The notes under the pieces are model-generated. The model was not told where the DNA came from. It saw nothing but the letters and a program-made list of their open reading frames with translations, and did not search any database. This document shows positions 44,602 through 55,037 of a stretch of 64,000 nucleotides of DNA, in pieces. The stretch's first letter is position 1; the number at the start of each line of letters is the position of its first letter. Position numbers and translations under genes: made by a program. The stretch covers positions 1,922,001 through 1,986,000 of the forward strand of contig WOFQ01000001.1 of NCBI GenBank assembly GCA_012184525.1, read 5' to 3'. The DNA comes from Xenoacremonium recifei. Taxonomy: Eukaryota > Ascomycota > Sordariomycetes > Hypocreales > Nectriaceae.

Positions 44602-45300
44602 ATGAAGACCATTGGAGTGGTCGGCGGCATCGCATGGCCCAGCACCCTTATCTACTATACGACCATCAACGAATACTTCAAGCAGCGCACTGGCAGCAAT
44701 GGCCTGCATACCCCGAACCTCATTATCTCTCAGACAGACTTTGCCTTGATCGAGCAGGCTCAAAAAGAGAGTAAATGGGACGAAGTGGGAAGATTGCTTG
44801 CCGGCGAGGGAAAGAAACTCAAAGCTGCAGGGGCAGACTTCTTCTTACTAGCATGCAATACTGTTCATACTGCCGACGAATATGTCATTCGCAGTGTGGA
44901 CTTACCTATGCTGCATATTGTGGACTCAGCAGCAAATAAGGCTTTGGAGCTGGACAGCAAGACGGTTGGCTTGTTGGGAAGTCGATACACCATGACCGGG
45001 ACATACTTCGTTGGGCGTCTGACGAACAAGTACGGGCTCAACGTCCTGGTGGCAGAGGGAGAGCATGAGACAAATGTCCATAATGCGCTGTATGAGGAAC
45101 TGGCTAAAAACATCTTTCGCCCTGAAACAAGACAAAAATTCAAGGCTGCAATTGAGGACCTTGTCAGAAGAGGAGCCGAGGTGATCATTCTTGGTTGTAC
45201 AGAGTTTGGAATGCTTGTTCAGCCGGAAGACAGCTCCGTACCTATCATCGACACAAGCATTGTGCATGCACAGGCTGCCGTGGATTTAGCACTAGAATAG
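44602..45300 (+). CDS. Aspartate/glutamate racemase-family amino-acid racemase
   Basis: Cofactor-independent amino-acid racemase of the Asp/Glu/hydantoin racemase superfamily, 232 residues, intronless. The two catalytic cysteines are Cys85 in LLACNTVH and Cys199 in ILGCTEFG; the N-terminus MKTIGVVGGIAWPSTLIYY has the phosphate-like carboxylate loop. It resembles bacterial broad-specificity members (YgeA/RacX-like) more than proline racemases. The family is mainly bacterial and the gene lacks introns, so a bacterial origin is possible but not shown. It is convergent with the HglS gene (320 bp between stops), and its promoter shares motif clusters with the HglS/regulator promoter, which suggests a shared D-amino-acid pathway. 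Substrate is unknown. Confidence 0.85.
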   Translation: MKTIGVVGGIAWPSTLIYYTTINEYFKQRTGSNGLHTPNLIISQTDFALIEQAQKESKWDEVGRLLAGEGKKLKAAGADFFLLACNTVHTADEYVIRSVDLPMLHIVDSAANKALELDSKTVGLLGSRYTMTGTYFVGRLTNKYGLNVLVAEGEHETNVHNALYEELAKNIFRPETRQKFKAAIEDLVRRGAEVIILGCTEFGMLVQPEDSSVPIIDTSIVHAQAAVDLALE

Positions 45301-45620
45301 CGCAATCATAGACTCTTGGATTTGTGAAAATAGAATATTAGGACGTACGTACATTTGATTTTTGCGACGTTGAAAGGAAATTAGAAACAGAGCCTGTGTT
45401 ATCGAAGTATCAAATACGCTCGACTATAGCTATTTATCGTCCAATACTTTTCAGTTAATTTTCAATCTGCTAATAGTTATCGAATAGCCACTAAATCCCC
45501 ATTTTGAATTTCTCCCCAAGGCTACACAGACTCAGTCTCTACACTAAAAATCGATATGTCGTGAATGACAGTTGCATTTAGAACGATTGATATTCAGCCA
45601 CCATTCTCGCTGTTAGCTGG
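45301..45620. other. Convergent 3' spacer (racemase / HglS)
   Basis: AT-rich 320-bp region between the two stop codons. Only presumed 3' untranslated sequence is visible. Confidence 0.5.
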
Positions 45621-46958
45621 TCAATGACTCTCCCCCAGCTGGGCCAGACATCTCTCGAGTGAGTGACGCTGCATACTTTCATAGAGTTCGAATTCATCTT
45701 GTACACTGCACCCTAGCGCCCTCTGGAAGGCATTCTTATCACCCGTCCCATGCTCATCGATGTTGCTGTCACCTAAATTGGAATGGAAGATCCCAGCAGC
45801 GCTGACAGGTAGGAAGTCTTCATAGGTAATTGGCTCTAAGTCAAGGGCGCCAGCGAGAACCAGAGAATCAATATCCGCAGCGGGTTCTGCATTGCCGTCC
45901 TTAACTTTGTACGTGAAGTATGCAAGACCGCGTTGATGAAGCATTTTTAGATCGTCCGGGAACTCTTTCGAAAATTCTTCCACAATCTGCTGTTCGGCCG
46001 TTGTGTCCCCGGAGTCATTGGCTTGCCGAAGTCTTTCGATCAAATCATCATATATGTGGCGCCCCTTCGATGTCAGAGCGGCCCCCCTCTGTTCAATCTC
46101 ACCAAAGCGAGCTTTATGTCTACCCCCCTTCTCTGCGCCATCAGAGAATGCAATCTCTTCCTCCAGCGCCAGAAAACTGGTCTGGCGAAGCAAGATTGGA
46201 CATGACAGTGGCGGTGGCCCTTCGATCTCCGCTTTGGCATCTAAGCCCCTATTCTTCATCTCGGCCTGAGCGGCATCAATATCGGTCACTCGGGGAGTCA
46301 AATGGTTGATATGAGGGCCCTTGAAGCACACTACATCTGCAATTAAGGGGTGTGCGTCTCGAAGGACCTGATACGTTTCTATATCCACGGTTGAAGACTT
46401 GTGCCATCGAAATGTCTCAAGTGCTTCTTTGACAAACTCTTGAGCACTCTCTTTTGTCATAGAAGATGCTGATTCAAATTTATCGATCAACTGAAGGCAT
46501 CGAGGCGTAAAGATGTGTCTCTTTGCCAAGATGCCCTCTGCTAGAGCTCGAAGGGACTCATCTTTTACCAAGTCGAGTCGCAAGAGTGACGTAAAGACAC
46601 GGAATGGATTTGTAGCTAGAGCTTCCTTGGAAAGCGGCCGGAAACAAGTGGCATGGACAGGCAAGCCGGCCACAGTGAGATCATAATAACCAACTGGCTG
46701 CATGCCCATAACAGCGAAGAGTTTTCGAATAGTGTGAAGCTCCTCTGCTGTGCCGAGACGTATTGCGCCGTGGCGTTCGACTTCGAGTCGATGCTGGGTA
46801 TTTTGACTGATGTTTGGCCCAGCACGATGATTGATGGCAGAGACCAGCTCCAACAGCGTGCCGTATTGGGGAACCTCACGACGGTACATGTCCGACAAGG
46901 CTGCTGCGAACATGGCTCGGACCTCGGACGAGGTGACGGTTTCAGTTGAGATTTGCAT
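45621..46958 (-). CDS. hglS: 2-oxoadipate dioxygenase/decarboxylase (HglS, DUF1338 family)
   Basis: Fe(II)-dependent enzyme of the DUF1338/YdcJ family; the Pseudomonas putida member HglS converts 2-oxoadipate to D-2-hydroxyglutarate in D-lysine catabolism. 445 residues, intronless, near the full family length. The metal ligands of HglS (His70, His226, Glu294) correspond to His63 (in VERHGAIRLG), His219 (in INHLTPRVTD) and Glu287 (in RFGEIEQRG), all offset by seven, and the substrate-binding Arg74 to Arg67. The active site therefore looks intact. Other conserved pieces are SDMYRREVPQYGTLLELV and TNPFRVFTSLLR. It is divergent from a Zn2Cys6 gene and convergent with a racemase. Use in lysine or aminoadipate breakdown is inferred from the family. 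Confidence 0.9.
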   Translation of the reverse strand: MQISTETVTSSEVRAMFAAALSDMYRREVPQYGTLLELVSAINHRAGPNISQNTQHRLEVERHGAIRLGTAEELHTIRKLFAVMGMQPVGYYDLTVAGLPVHATCFRPLSKEALATNPFRVFTSLLRLDLVKDESLRALAEGILAKRHIFTPRCLQLIDKFESASSMTKESAQEFVKEALETFRWHKSSTVDIETYQVLRDAHPLIADVVCFKGPHINHLTPRVTDIDAAQAEMKNRGLDAKAEIEGPPPLSCPILLRQTSFLALEEEIAFSDGAEKGGRHKARFGEIEQRGAALTSKGRHIYDDLIERLRQANDSGDTTAEQQIVEEFSKEFPDDLKMLHQRGLAYFTYKVKDGNAEPAADIDSLVLAGALDLEPITYEDFLPVSAAGIFHSNLGDSNIDEHGTGDKNAFQRALGCSVQDEFELYESMQRHSLERCLAQLGESH

Positions 46959-47791
46959 AATTGCGTTTAACCGTTTTAAAAAGTAGAAGCGAAAATGGTG
47001 ATGGTTTCTACTATGAAGGGGGAGGCTAGGTTGGCTGACACCAATTCAAGCGTCTGATATAAGGAGGGAATAAGAACCATGTCAAATCTCCATGCATCAA
47101 CTTTTGCAATAGGTCTCTCGTTCAGAATCATGCCACTATTCTCCATCGCTGCCCGGAAGAACCCGTGCATGTGTTATCTGATGCAATGGCAACACGGATA
47201 TGTCGTGCTGGATGTCCGGACCGGACATGACAAGTCCGGAGCATGTCCGATCGCTACTCCACATCTCATACGGACTATATAGAAACAAGACACTCCAAAG
47301 CAGCATTTCGCCCACGCAACTTCTGCTCTGGAATCCATAAAGCCTCTTGCGAAATCTAATTTTGCAAGAGATAGTAAATCAATGGATAAATAAACTATGG
47401 TCTTGAGATATAGACAAGAGCGACTGCAAAGTTCTAACGAGAAATGATAATTGTTCATGATTTATTATGCTAGTCGTCCCGCCCGCTGACTTAGGTACAG
47501 GTACCCAGTCTTGATAAGATAGATAGATCGTCTCGCTGTGAACTGTACCTCCTGTCTCTTCCATCCCCAACCCTCCTCGAAGATTACGCCGGATCTCATC
47601 AACGCCCCAAGGATCATCAGGTGCCATACCATCAATCACCTAGCTCCGGGGCAAACGCCGTCAGGCCGGCTAATTGTCTCTCCCTCCAGATTGCCGGGAA
47701 CATCAGACCGGAATGTCCCGCGCACTCTCGAAGTCTCGCCCGAACAGGGTTGTTGCTCTCAATTCCAGTTTTCTCTCTTCATCTATGGGAC
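46959..47791. other. Divergent promoter between HglS and Zn2Cys6 genes
   Basis: An 833-bp region read outwards in both directions. It contains the dense CGGACATG palindrome cluster (47211-47250, listed separately). The right part stays open in frame with the regulator back to an ATG at 47621, so that gene could start earlier. Confidence 0.55.
47211..47250. promoter_or_regulatory. CGGACATG palindrome cluster, candidate Zn2Cys6 operator
   Basis: ATGTCCGG-A-CCGGACAT (47212-47228) is an inverted repeat with 8-bp arms and a 1-bp spacer. It is followed directly by CAAGTCCGGA (47231-47240) and CATGTCCGA (47242-47250), giving four CGGAC half-sites within 40 bases. It lies about 250 bp upstream of HglS and 540 bp upstream of the regulator, and its last two elements recur in the racemase promoter. 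Confidence 0.65.
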
Positions 47792-50155
47792 ATGGCAAGC
47801 CCTACTTCATCAAGGGCTACTCGCTCAGACAGGCCATCCCGAATAGTCGAGACTTGTAGAACTTGTACTAGTTGTCGTCGCAAGAAGGTACCTAATTAGC
47901 CAGGACCATTGCTATAACCGCCTACTTACCAGCCGCTTGCATCAGGTCAAATGTGATAGCCAGCGACCCAGATGCGGCTATTGTCGCGATAGAGGAATCA
48001 GCTGTGAATATCCTCGGGATGCTAGGCGAGCTGCGGTCCGTTCTCGCAAAGAGGACGTCGCCCTTCTGGAGTCTCAAGTCGAGATGCTTCAACAACAGAT
48101 CCGGAAGCAAAAAAGCTCTCATCAACCCGGTCGCAAGAATGATGCCGACAGCCCGAACCGTCAGCGACCTTCTGGTATTGAAGACACTGCCAGCAGCGAT
48201 GCTCAGCCTCCTAGTCGTGCGCCTGGCCAAGAATGTGATCCAGGGTCGGTCTCCTCGGCCGTCAGCTCTCGGGTCATCGGCATCAACAACTGCAACTTCC
48301 TCTCTCCGGACCCAACTCCTGAAGTTGACGATATTGAAGGAGACTTACTCCCACTATATGGCGCTACCAGTCTTCTTCGCCATCAATCATCCACTATCTA
48401 CCCCGTCAACTCTCCGCAAACAAGCGCTGGACGCAGCAATGATGAGTCTGGGGAGACTGCTAAATATTATTTGATTGCGCAAGCAGCACTCGGGCGACAG
48501 ATGGAATTATCCTTGCATTCGTCACCAAGCTTGTTCTCCAACGTCGATTTTGATAATGTTCCTATGGATATGGCTCTGCATCTTCTAGACCTTCACTGGA
48601 ACCGGCAACATCTATCATATCTCCTCACCTACAGGCCGGCCATCATGGACAGCTTAGTTCATAATGGTCCTTATGTGAACAAGCTTCTGCTCAATGCCAT
48701 ATATTTGCAGAGCAGCTTGTACAGCGATCGCACCTCGTTGTACTCTAACCCAAAGGACCCTCAAACCAGAGGCATTGCGTTCTATGACAGATTCAAGGCT
48801 TTGCTTGCTGACCATATTGATACGCCCACTATTCCCACGGTGGTTGCGCTTCTGACCTGTGGTGCATGTCTTGTGCCTCGCGGCAAACAGAGCGCTGGTT
48901 GGAGCTACTGCGGCCTTGCATACCGGATGATCTTGGACCTGGGATACCATCTAGATGCTCCCACAACATCTCAAAGGGGGCTTTCTTCTACACTTACCAC
49001 CACCGAAATAGAGATGCGCAAGAGGATCTATTGGGGTGCATACATTGGAGACAAACTACAATCTCTCTTCCTAGGTCGGCCACCTGCTCTGGATGGTACG
49101 AACTGCAATGTATCACTGGAATACTATGATACATTCGAAGAAATGGAAGAGTGGAAGCCCTACGTCGATCCGCTTGGGATCATCTTCAACAATAGCCCTC
49201 CTCCGTTCCCAGGTCGACCTGCCTATGCTATCTCTACATTTCATTGCCTAGTAAATGTCTGCAAAATCGCATGCAGAATAATCAAAGCGCTGTACTCTAT
49301 TGACAGCCCTAAACTTTCACAATCGGCTCTATTAGAGGAAAGAGAGGAGCTCCGAGGTCTTCTGAGTCGATGGAGAGACAACGTTCCGGAAAGGTTGCGT
49401 TTTACACCCACGACAGATCCTACCCCCCCTCCGCATCAAATAACACCCTGGTAAGAAAATATCCGACAGAGGCGAAGAGGATTCAATTGACGAGACATAG
49501 GGCATTGCACTGGACACTCGTGATTCTTGTCGAGCATGCGTTCCTGGACCGAAATCACTTTCCGTTTACTCTTGAGCCGGACATTGAGCTCGAGAGTAAG
49601 AAGAGGTGTATCGAGGCTGCACTCAAGATCTGGAAGCTGGTGGAAGCGTATAAATCTGCTTTCACACTGAGGCGCGCCCAATACGGAATATCGTATGCCA
49701 CCTATTGTGCTGTGCTCGTCATTCTCCGGCATACAGACCAGAACAGTGACGAGTACATCCAATGCATTCGGTTTTTCTGGTTTGCGCTACTCGAGTATCA
49801 GCGCGGTTGCAACTACGGTCTGAAAAGACCGCTCGTCATGCTAAAGTCGTTGATGCAACGCATACAGCGGCTTACACAAAACATCAACATGGAAATGAAT
49901 GAAAACCCTCAGAATACCGATATAACTGGTAAGTCAGCATTAATTTCTTAGGTTTAGAGAAATACTAAAACTGTCCTCGTAGTGCAAGCTAGCTTCGAGG
50001 ATATTTCTAATACAGAAATCTCCGCTGAGATTGACGTCAGCCTGTTTGGTGAAGGATGGCTCGATACTATTACGCAAGATAACTATTTTGTTGACGATGT
50101 TGTTTTCGGAGCGGCCAGTGATGACCTCGCGAGTTTTTATACCCAAGGCCTATAA
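47792..50155 (+). CDS. Zn2Cys6 transcription factor with fungal_trans domain
   Basis: Nuclear regulator of 733 residues. Exons are 47792-47887, 47946-49450, 49501-49928 and 49983-50155. The zinc cluster spans the first splice: C-TS-C-RRKKVK-C-DSQRPR-C-GY-C-RDRGIS-C (2-6-6-2-6), then a coiled-coil dimerisation helix (VALLESQVEMLQQQIRKQK). The fungal-specific middle homology region covers about residues 230-560 (YWGAYIGDKLQSLFLGRPPAL, then PPPHQITPW-ALHWTLVILVEHAFL across intron 2). The acidic last exon may be an activation region. It is divergent from HglS with a CGG-type palindrome cluster between them, so it is the natural candidate regulator of HglS and perhaps of the racemase. An in-frame ATG at 47621 would add 57 residues. 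Confidence 0.88.
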
Positions 50156-53106
50156 CCATGGTTATTAGGCGCTCATCCCTAAGCTCTGAAGGTCCATCTG
50201 AGTTGACTTTATACAAACTTATACGCGTTCATGATACCGTTCAAGTCAGTAAAACTGGTGAATGGCTAGAGACGCCAAAACTTGCTGAATCAAATGATAT
50301 TCGAATTTATTCTAAACCCGTTTTTCACGGGATGTAAGCTGTCATCGCCAAACAGGTCATGCTCCCTCAGTCAATCAAGGCAATCTTACACAATCTGATA
50401 CCATTAACAGGCCGAATTACGGACAGCTTCTTACTCTGTCTTGAATCGTATCCTCTCCAACGCCATTAGAAAAATGGAGATTTGAGATGACAACTCAAGT
50501 TTGCTATGGCCATATCTAAATCTGAAGAATTCACCTTCTTACTGAAGTTTAGATTTAGGTCAATATATATCTCATGCTGTCTTGATCCAATCGATAGTCA
50601 ACTAGTTATTAACGAGAATAGGCAGGAGGAAGGTGGCGAAATTGCCACAGTGGTGTCACATGACCCTAGCGGAGCGTTGAGCTTACAGGACAACCTAAGT
50701 CATGAAAACTTCAAGGGTTTCTCCCCGATCCTGCAGAAACTTTCAGCTGACTCGACCGTCAGCGTTGCCCCCGCGGCCGCTGTCTCAAACGCCGGAGACG
50801 AGGCAAAAAGCAAAGTTGCATGTGTGCCGCAGGGGTGCATGCCCCGGAATGGACCTTGCCGGCACATCTCCTGGTCCCGCAACAGGCGAAAGCCGCCAAA
50901 TCCTCCAATGCAGAGTACGAGAGACCAGCCGTGATGTGATGTTGGTGATGCAGTCTAATTTCATCCAGTCTAAATAAGACGCCATTCCTGGCCCGGCAAG
51001 CAGCCGTCCGGCGCTGGGGAACCCCTGGCTGTCGATCACTCAATCCCTAGCGAATTACGGACGTGATGGTGGCCGGCCGCGTCGACAGCCGGGGCATGTT
51101 GGCTGCAACTCGCAACGCAGCCTACAAAAGTATCACAGCTAGTTTGCCGGAGCTCCATGGTTGTTTGTGGCTGAGAGCACGGCTGCATGGACCCTGTTGG
51201 GAGGATACGGGCCTCTGGTCTCATCTCATCTCTCCCCCTTCCCCTTGTCGTGTCATCTCGTCTTGTCCCGTCTCTCGCCTCGTCGTCTCTTGTTGCTAGT
51301 CTCATCCCGCGCGAGATCCGCGTTGCAACGCAACTCCAGAGCTGTCTGGCGGCTGTCTCCCCGGGCTAGGCCGACCCGCCTTGCCGTCCATGTTCACACC
51401 CATCCGTGGATGAGCTCCCCTTGCTGTCTGGTCAGGGTCAATCGCACCCTTTATCGCATCGTGAGAGCTGGTGAGCCTGTGGCCATTGAGGGACTGCAAG
51501 CAGATAAATGACGTCGACAATGCCCTCGCTTCTGTAGCAAGCCCGTAAAACAACGTTCAATAGAATGCCAGTCACGCGCAGATATGGCCACGATGGTGAT
51601 ATCAGCTCCATTCGCTATGCTATCTCCTCTCTCTCTCCCCCAACTTCCTTCCCACTTCGCCCCTTCCCCTCCCCTCTCCTCCACCTTCTTTCCGTTCCCG
51701 GGAGAGGACGGCCAGTCCGGGCGAGTGGGGAGTGACCCGAGTGGAAAGTGGAGGAGAAAAGGGCAGGCACGCGCACGGTACTTCCTGCAGCAGCACAGGC
51801 CCTTGCCAGGCTCAGGTACCAGCTGGAGCCCCCCTTCCCCCGCTAAGGCTGCATTTGCCCCTCACCGGCAGCGCTGGCAGCGCCCTGAACGCGCTGAAGG
51901 CGTCCCAGGCACTCCACTGTGACGCACCTCCTGTCCGCCGGAGAAACAGGTCCCCCGCCAGGGCAGCATTGGGTGCAGCGCCAACGTCACTGCGGCGGCA
52001 GGGCCTTCAGGGGTTCAGAAGCTGCAAGAGTCAACCTTACCTAGTATTCCCTTCGTCCATTGAGTTGAGCCATGACTTATCCTATCCATTCGAGACCCAA
52101 GCTTTCCCTCCGCTCTGCTGCACCTCTGGGACCACCGCCCTCAACATCCTTGCTCCGACTCCTCTCTGCTCTCTGTTGCTGCTCATCTGATCTCCCGTTC
52201 CAATCCCTGGGCCTGGTCCAGATCCCCTAGCTGGTGGGCAACTCTCCACCCGCACCAGCACTTTGGCATTTCCAGCAGTCTAGCCCAGAGCAAGCTTGCA
52301 GGCCTGGCCGACTCGGCACTGGGGACCAAACGGGGACGCACACCTTGTCAATATCGACGACGGCTGCATTCGATTTGCTGCTGGCCGCTTCAGGGTCCCC
52401 ATTGCCCGTCATTAGCTGCGACTCTCCAGCACAGCCAGTCCTGTAGCTCGCTGCTAGCCGCAGCCTCCGCTGCTACTTTAGCTGCTGGGCCTGGGGCTTG
52501 CCGCGCTGGTTGCATTGGAGCATCCAGTGGGAGCCAGTGGGTTCGTCACTTTTCACTTTTTTCCAGCTTGGCCCTTTTTCCCCTTCCCATCTCCCACAAA
52601 AGACGGGACGAGACCAGACGAGACCAGACCAGACGAAACAGACGACCGACATTGTATCCGGTCTCCAGTCGCTATCATCGAGCTTTCCCGATCCTGCACA
52701 ACTCCCACTTTGCTCAGCTTCTTTGAGAGTAGCCGATCATCAACCACCCTGGTCACGGTCTGGCCCCCATCGCCGAAGCTACCTTGGCCCAGAGGCACCT
52801 GATCTCGACGTCCCTCGAGCTACCTTACCGAGCCTCGTCTCCCTCGTCTCCCTCGTTCCATTTTAGAGTTTTCCTCCCGCAGCCAGCGTTTCGGTTCGTG
52901 GTTGTCGACGGAAGGGAAATCCCGACCTGCCTGGCCTTGACCTAGGTACCTTATCATTGAGGCGAATCCCCAGACTTGTCTAGTCCAGTCAAATCTTTGA
53001 CGGGCTGCCACAAAAGGCAAGCCGCCGCCGCCTCTCGCTCGACCTCGTCGCAAATCATCCCACTTCTATTGTCTCTCTTTGCTATTTGCACGTCTCGAGC
53101 CTCACC
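50156..53106. other. Intergenic region and leader of the OMP decarboxylase gene
   Basis: Nearly 3 kb with no supported gene. The first part (50156-50600) is AT-rich like the accessory region; from about 51200 the sequence is GC- and pyrimidine-rich, as in promoters and leaders of core genes. Overlapping short frames on both strands have no similarity I recognise. Confidence 0.45.
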
Positions 53107-54216
53107 ATGTCGCCGCATCCTACGCTCAAGGCGACCTTTGCCAGCAGGTCCGAGACGGCCACCCACCCGCTCAATGCCTACCTCTTCAAGCTCATGGACT
53201 TGAAAGCCTCCAATCTCTGCCTCAGTGCCGACGTTGCGACAGCCCGTGAGCTGCTGTACTTTGCCGACAAGATCGGACCTTCCATCGTCGTCCTCAAGAC
53301 GCATCATGACATGGTGGCCGGCTGGGACTTCCACCCACAGACCGGTACCGGCGCCAAGCTCGCGTCGCTGGCTCGAAAACACGGCTTCCTCATCTTCGAG
53401 GATCGGAAATTCGGCGACATTGGCAACACGGTCGAGCTGCAATACACGGCTGGCTCGGCGCGCATCATTGACTGGGCGCATATCGTCAACGTGAACATGG
53501 TGCCCGGCAAGGCCTCCGTTACGTCACTGGCCAAGGCGGCCGCGCGGTGGTTGGAACGGTATCCCTACGAAGTCAAAACCTCCGTTACCGTCGGAACCCC
53601 CACGACTGAGCACTTCGAGGAGGACAGCGAGCGGTCCGACGCCGATGCCGATCGAATGGAACTGCCACCCGCAGACCTGGCGAGGGGTGAGAACGGCCGG
53701 AAAGGCAGCATTGTGTCGACAACGACTGTCACCCAGCAGTACGAGTCAGCCGACTCACCGCGCCTGGTCAAGTCGATTGCCGAAGGCGACGAGGCACTCT
53801 TCCCAGGCATCGACGAGGCGCCTATCGAGCGCGGCCTCCTGATCCTGGCGCAAATGTCGAGCGCAGGCAACTTCATGAACCGCGAGTACACCCAGGCCTG
53901 CGTCGAGGCCGCCCGGGAACACAAGGACTTTGTGATGGGCTTTGTGTCGCAAGAGAGTCTCAACACGCTGCCTGACGACGCCTTCGTTCACATGACACCC
54001 GGCTGCCAGCTGCCCCCAGAGGGCGAGGACCAGAACGCGACGGTCGCGGGCGATGGCAAGGGCCAGCAGTACAACACGCCCCAAAAGCTTGTCGGTATCG
54101 CGGGAACTGACCTTGTCATCGTCGGACGGGGCATCATTAAGGCTGGTGACCCACAAGGCGAGGCAGAGAGGTATCGATCTGCGGCCTGGAAAGCGTATTC
54201 AGAACGTGTCCGTTGA
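53107..54216 (+). CDS. URA3: Orotidine-5'-phosphate decarboxylase
   Basis: Cytosolic enzyme of the last step of UMP synthesis (OMP to UMP plus CO2), also called pyrG or pyr4 in filamentous fungi. 369 residues, intronless; start in CACCATG context. The active-site tetrad is visible: Lys64 in VLKTHHD, then Asp99, Lys101 and Asp104 in the signature FEDRKFGDIGNTV. The N-terminus (LKATFASRSETATHPLNAYLF) is typical. A charged insertion of roughly 60 residues (about 165-230, rich in Glu, Asp and Ser) interrupts the barrel before RGLLILAQMSSAGN, as is usual in filamentous ascomycetes but not in yeast Ura3. The C-terminal phosphate-binding part IAGTDLVIVGRGI is intact. Confidence 0.96.
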   Translation: MSPHPTLKATFASRSETATHPLNAYLFKLMDLKASNLCLSADVATARELLYFADKIGPSIVVLKTHHDMVAGWDFHPQTGTGAKLASLARKHGFLIFEDRKFGDIGNTVELQYTAGSARIIDWAHIVNVNMVPGKASVTSLAKAAARWLERYPYEVKTSVTVGTPTTEHFEEDSERSDADADRMELPPADLARGENGRKGSIVSTTTVTQQYESADSPRLVKSIAEGDEALFPGIDEAPIERGLLILAQMSSAGNFMNREYTQACVEAAREHKDFVMGFVSQESLNTLPDDAFVHMTPGCQLPPEGEDQNATVAGDGKGQQYNTPQKLVGIAGTDLVIVGRGIIKAGDPQGEAERYRSAAWKAYSERVR

Positions 54217-55037
54217 GGCGGGCGCCTGACGACGAGAACGAAACGATGATCGAAGACGACGAAACACCATGAGAGTAAAGACAAAGACGGACCGCCTTAT
54301 TAGAGGTATTTATGAATATCCCATTGCGGAGTTTCAAGCGATGATGTGTTATGATTATGGGGGTTTGTGAGACGTGGTATACCTGCAAAAGGGCACACGC
54401 AACATATGGATAGGGGTTGCGCAAGGGAAATGGATGGAGAAGACAGTTATGACGGGATATCCTACCACTTATACTTTGATCTGGCCATTCATATACGCAG
54501 CGCAATTGTCAGCATTCGAGATAGAGAGGATGGGTAGGCATAGGTTACTTCTAGGAGACAAGCATGTACATAGGTATGCATGGAAGAGCGGGAGAGCCGG
54601 GCGGTCTCACGGATATGACAAACGCCGCAACAACAGAGAACCAGAGCAAGCATTGCCTCCGAACATATACTGAATAGCGTTCGTCGATCAGTTTTTGACA
54701 GGTGAAGTCGCCTCAAGGAGCCGCATTCGCAGCGTCTCCACCGCCAGACGGCCGGACCTGGGAGCATGTTAACGCCGACTCCCCCACACTCTACCCGGAT
54801 TTAACACTGAAGCGAGCGAGTCTCGACGGGACGTTCTGATGCTGATCCATCGCGTCTGCTGCCATGTCCATATCCGTAACTCACTTGAATCCTTCCCTCA
54901 TCCTGTATTTTATTCCCTCCATCGCAGTTTCCTCGGGCGCATCTCGTGACATGCCGGTAACACGGTAATCTCATGCACTGGCTGATAATCGCACCTTCCT
55001 TGACGAGCAGCATCTTCACGAATCCCGTGACGTGACC
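54217..55037. other. Intergenic region
   Basis: 3' untranslated sequence of the OMP decarboxylase gene and promoter of the next Zn2Cys6 gene. No gene or repeat is visible. Confidence 0.5.

Noticed and set aside
46886..46894. Further copies of CATGTCCGA inside HglS and at 41593-41601 as regulator sites
   Set aside because: Both encode the conserved SDMY of HglS and its relic, so coding homology explains them; they were not counted as operators.
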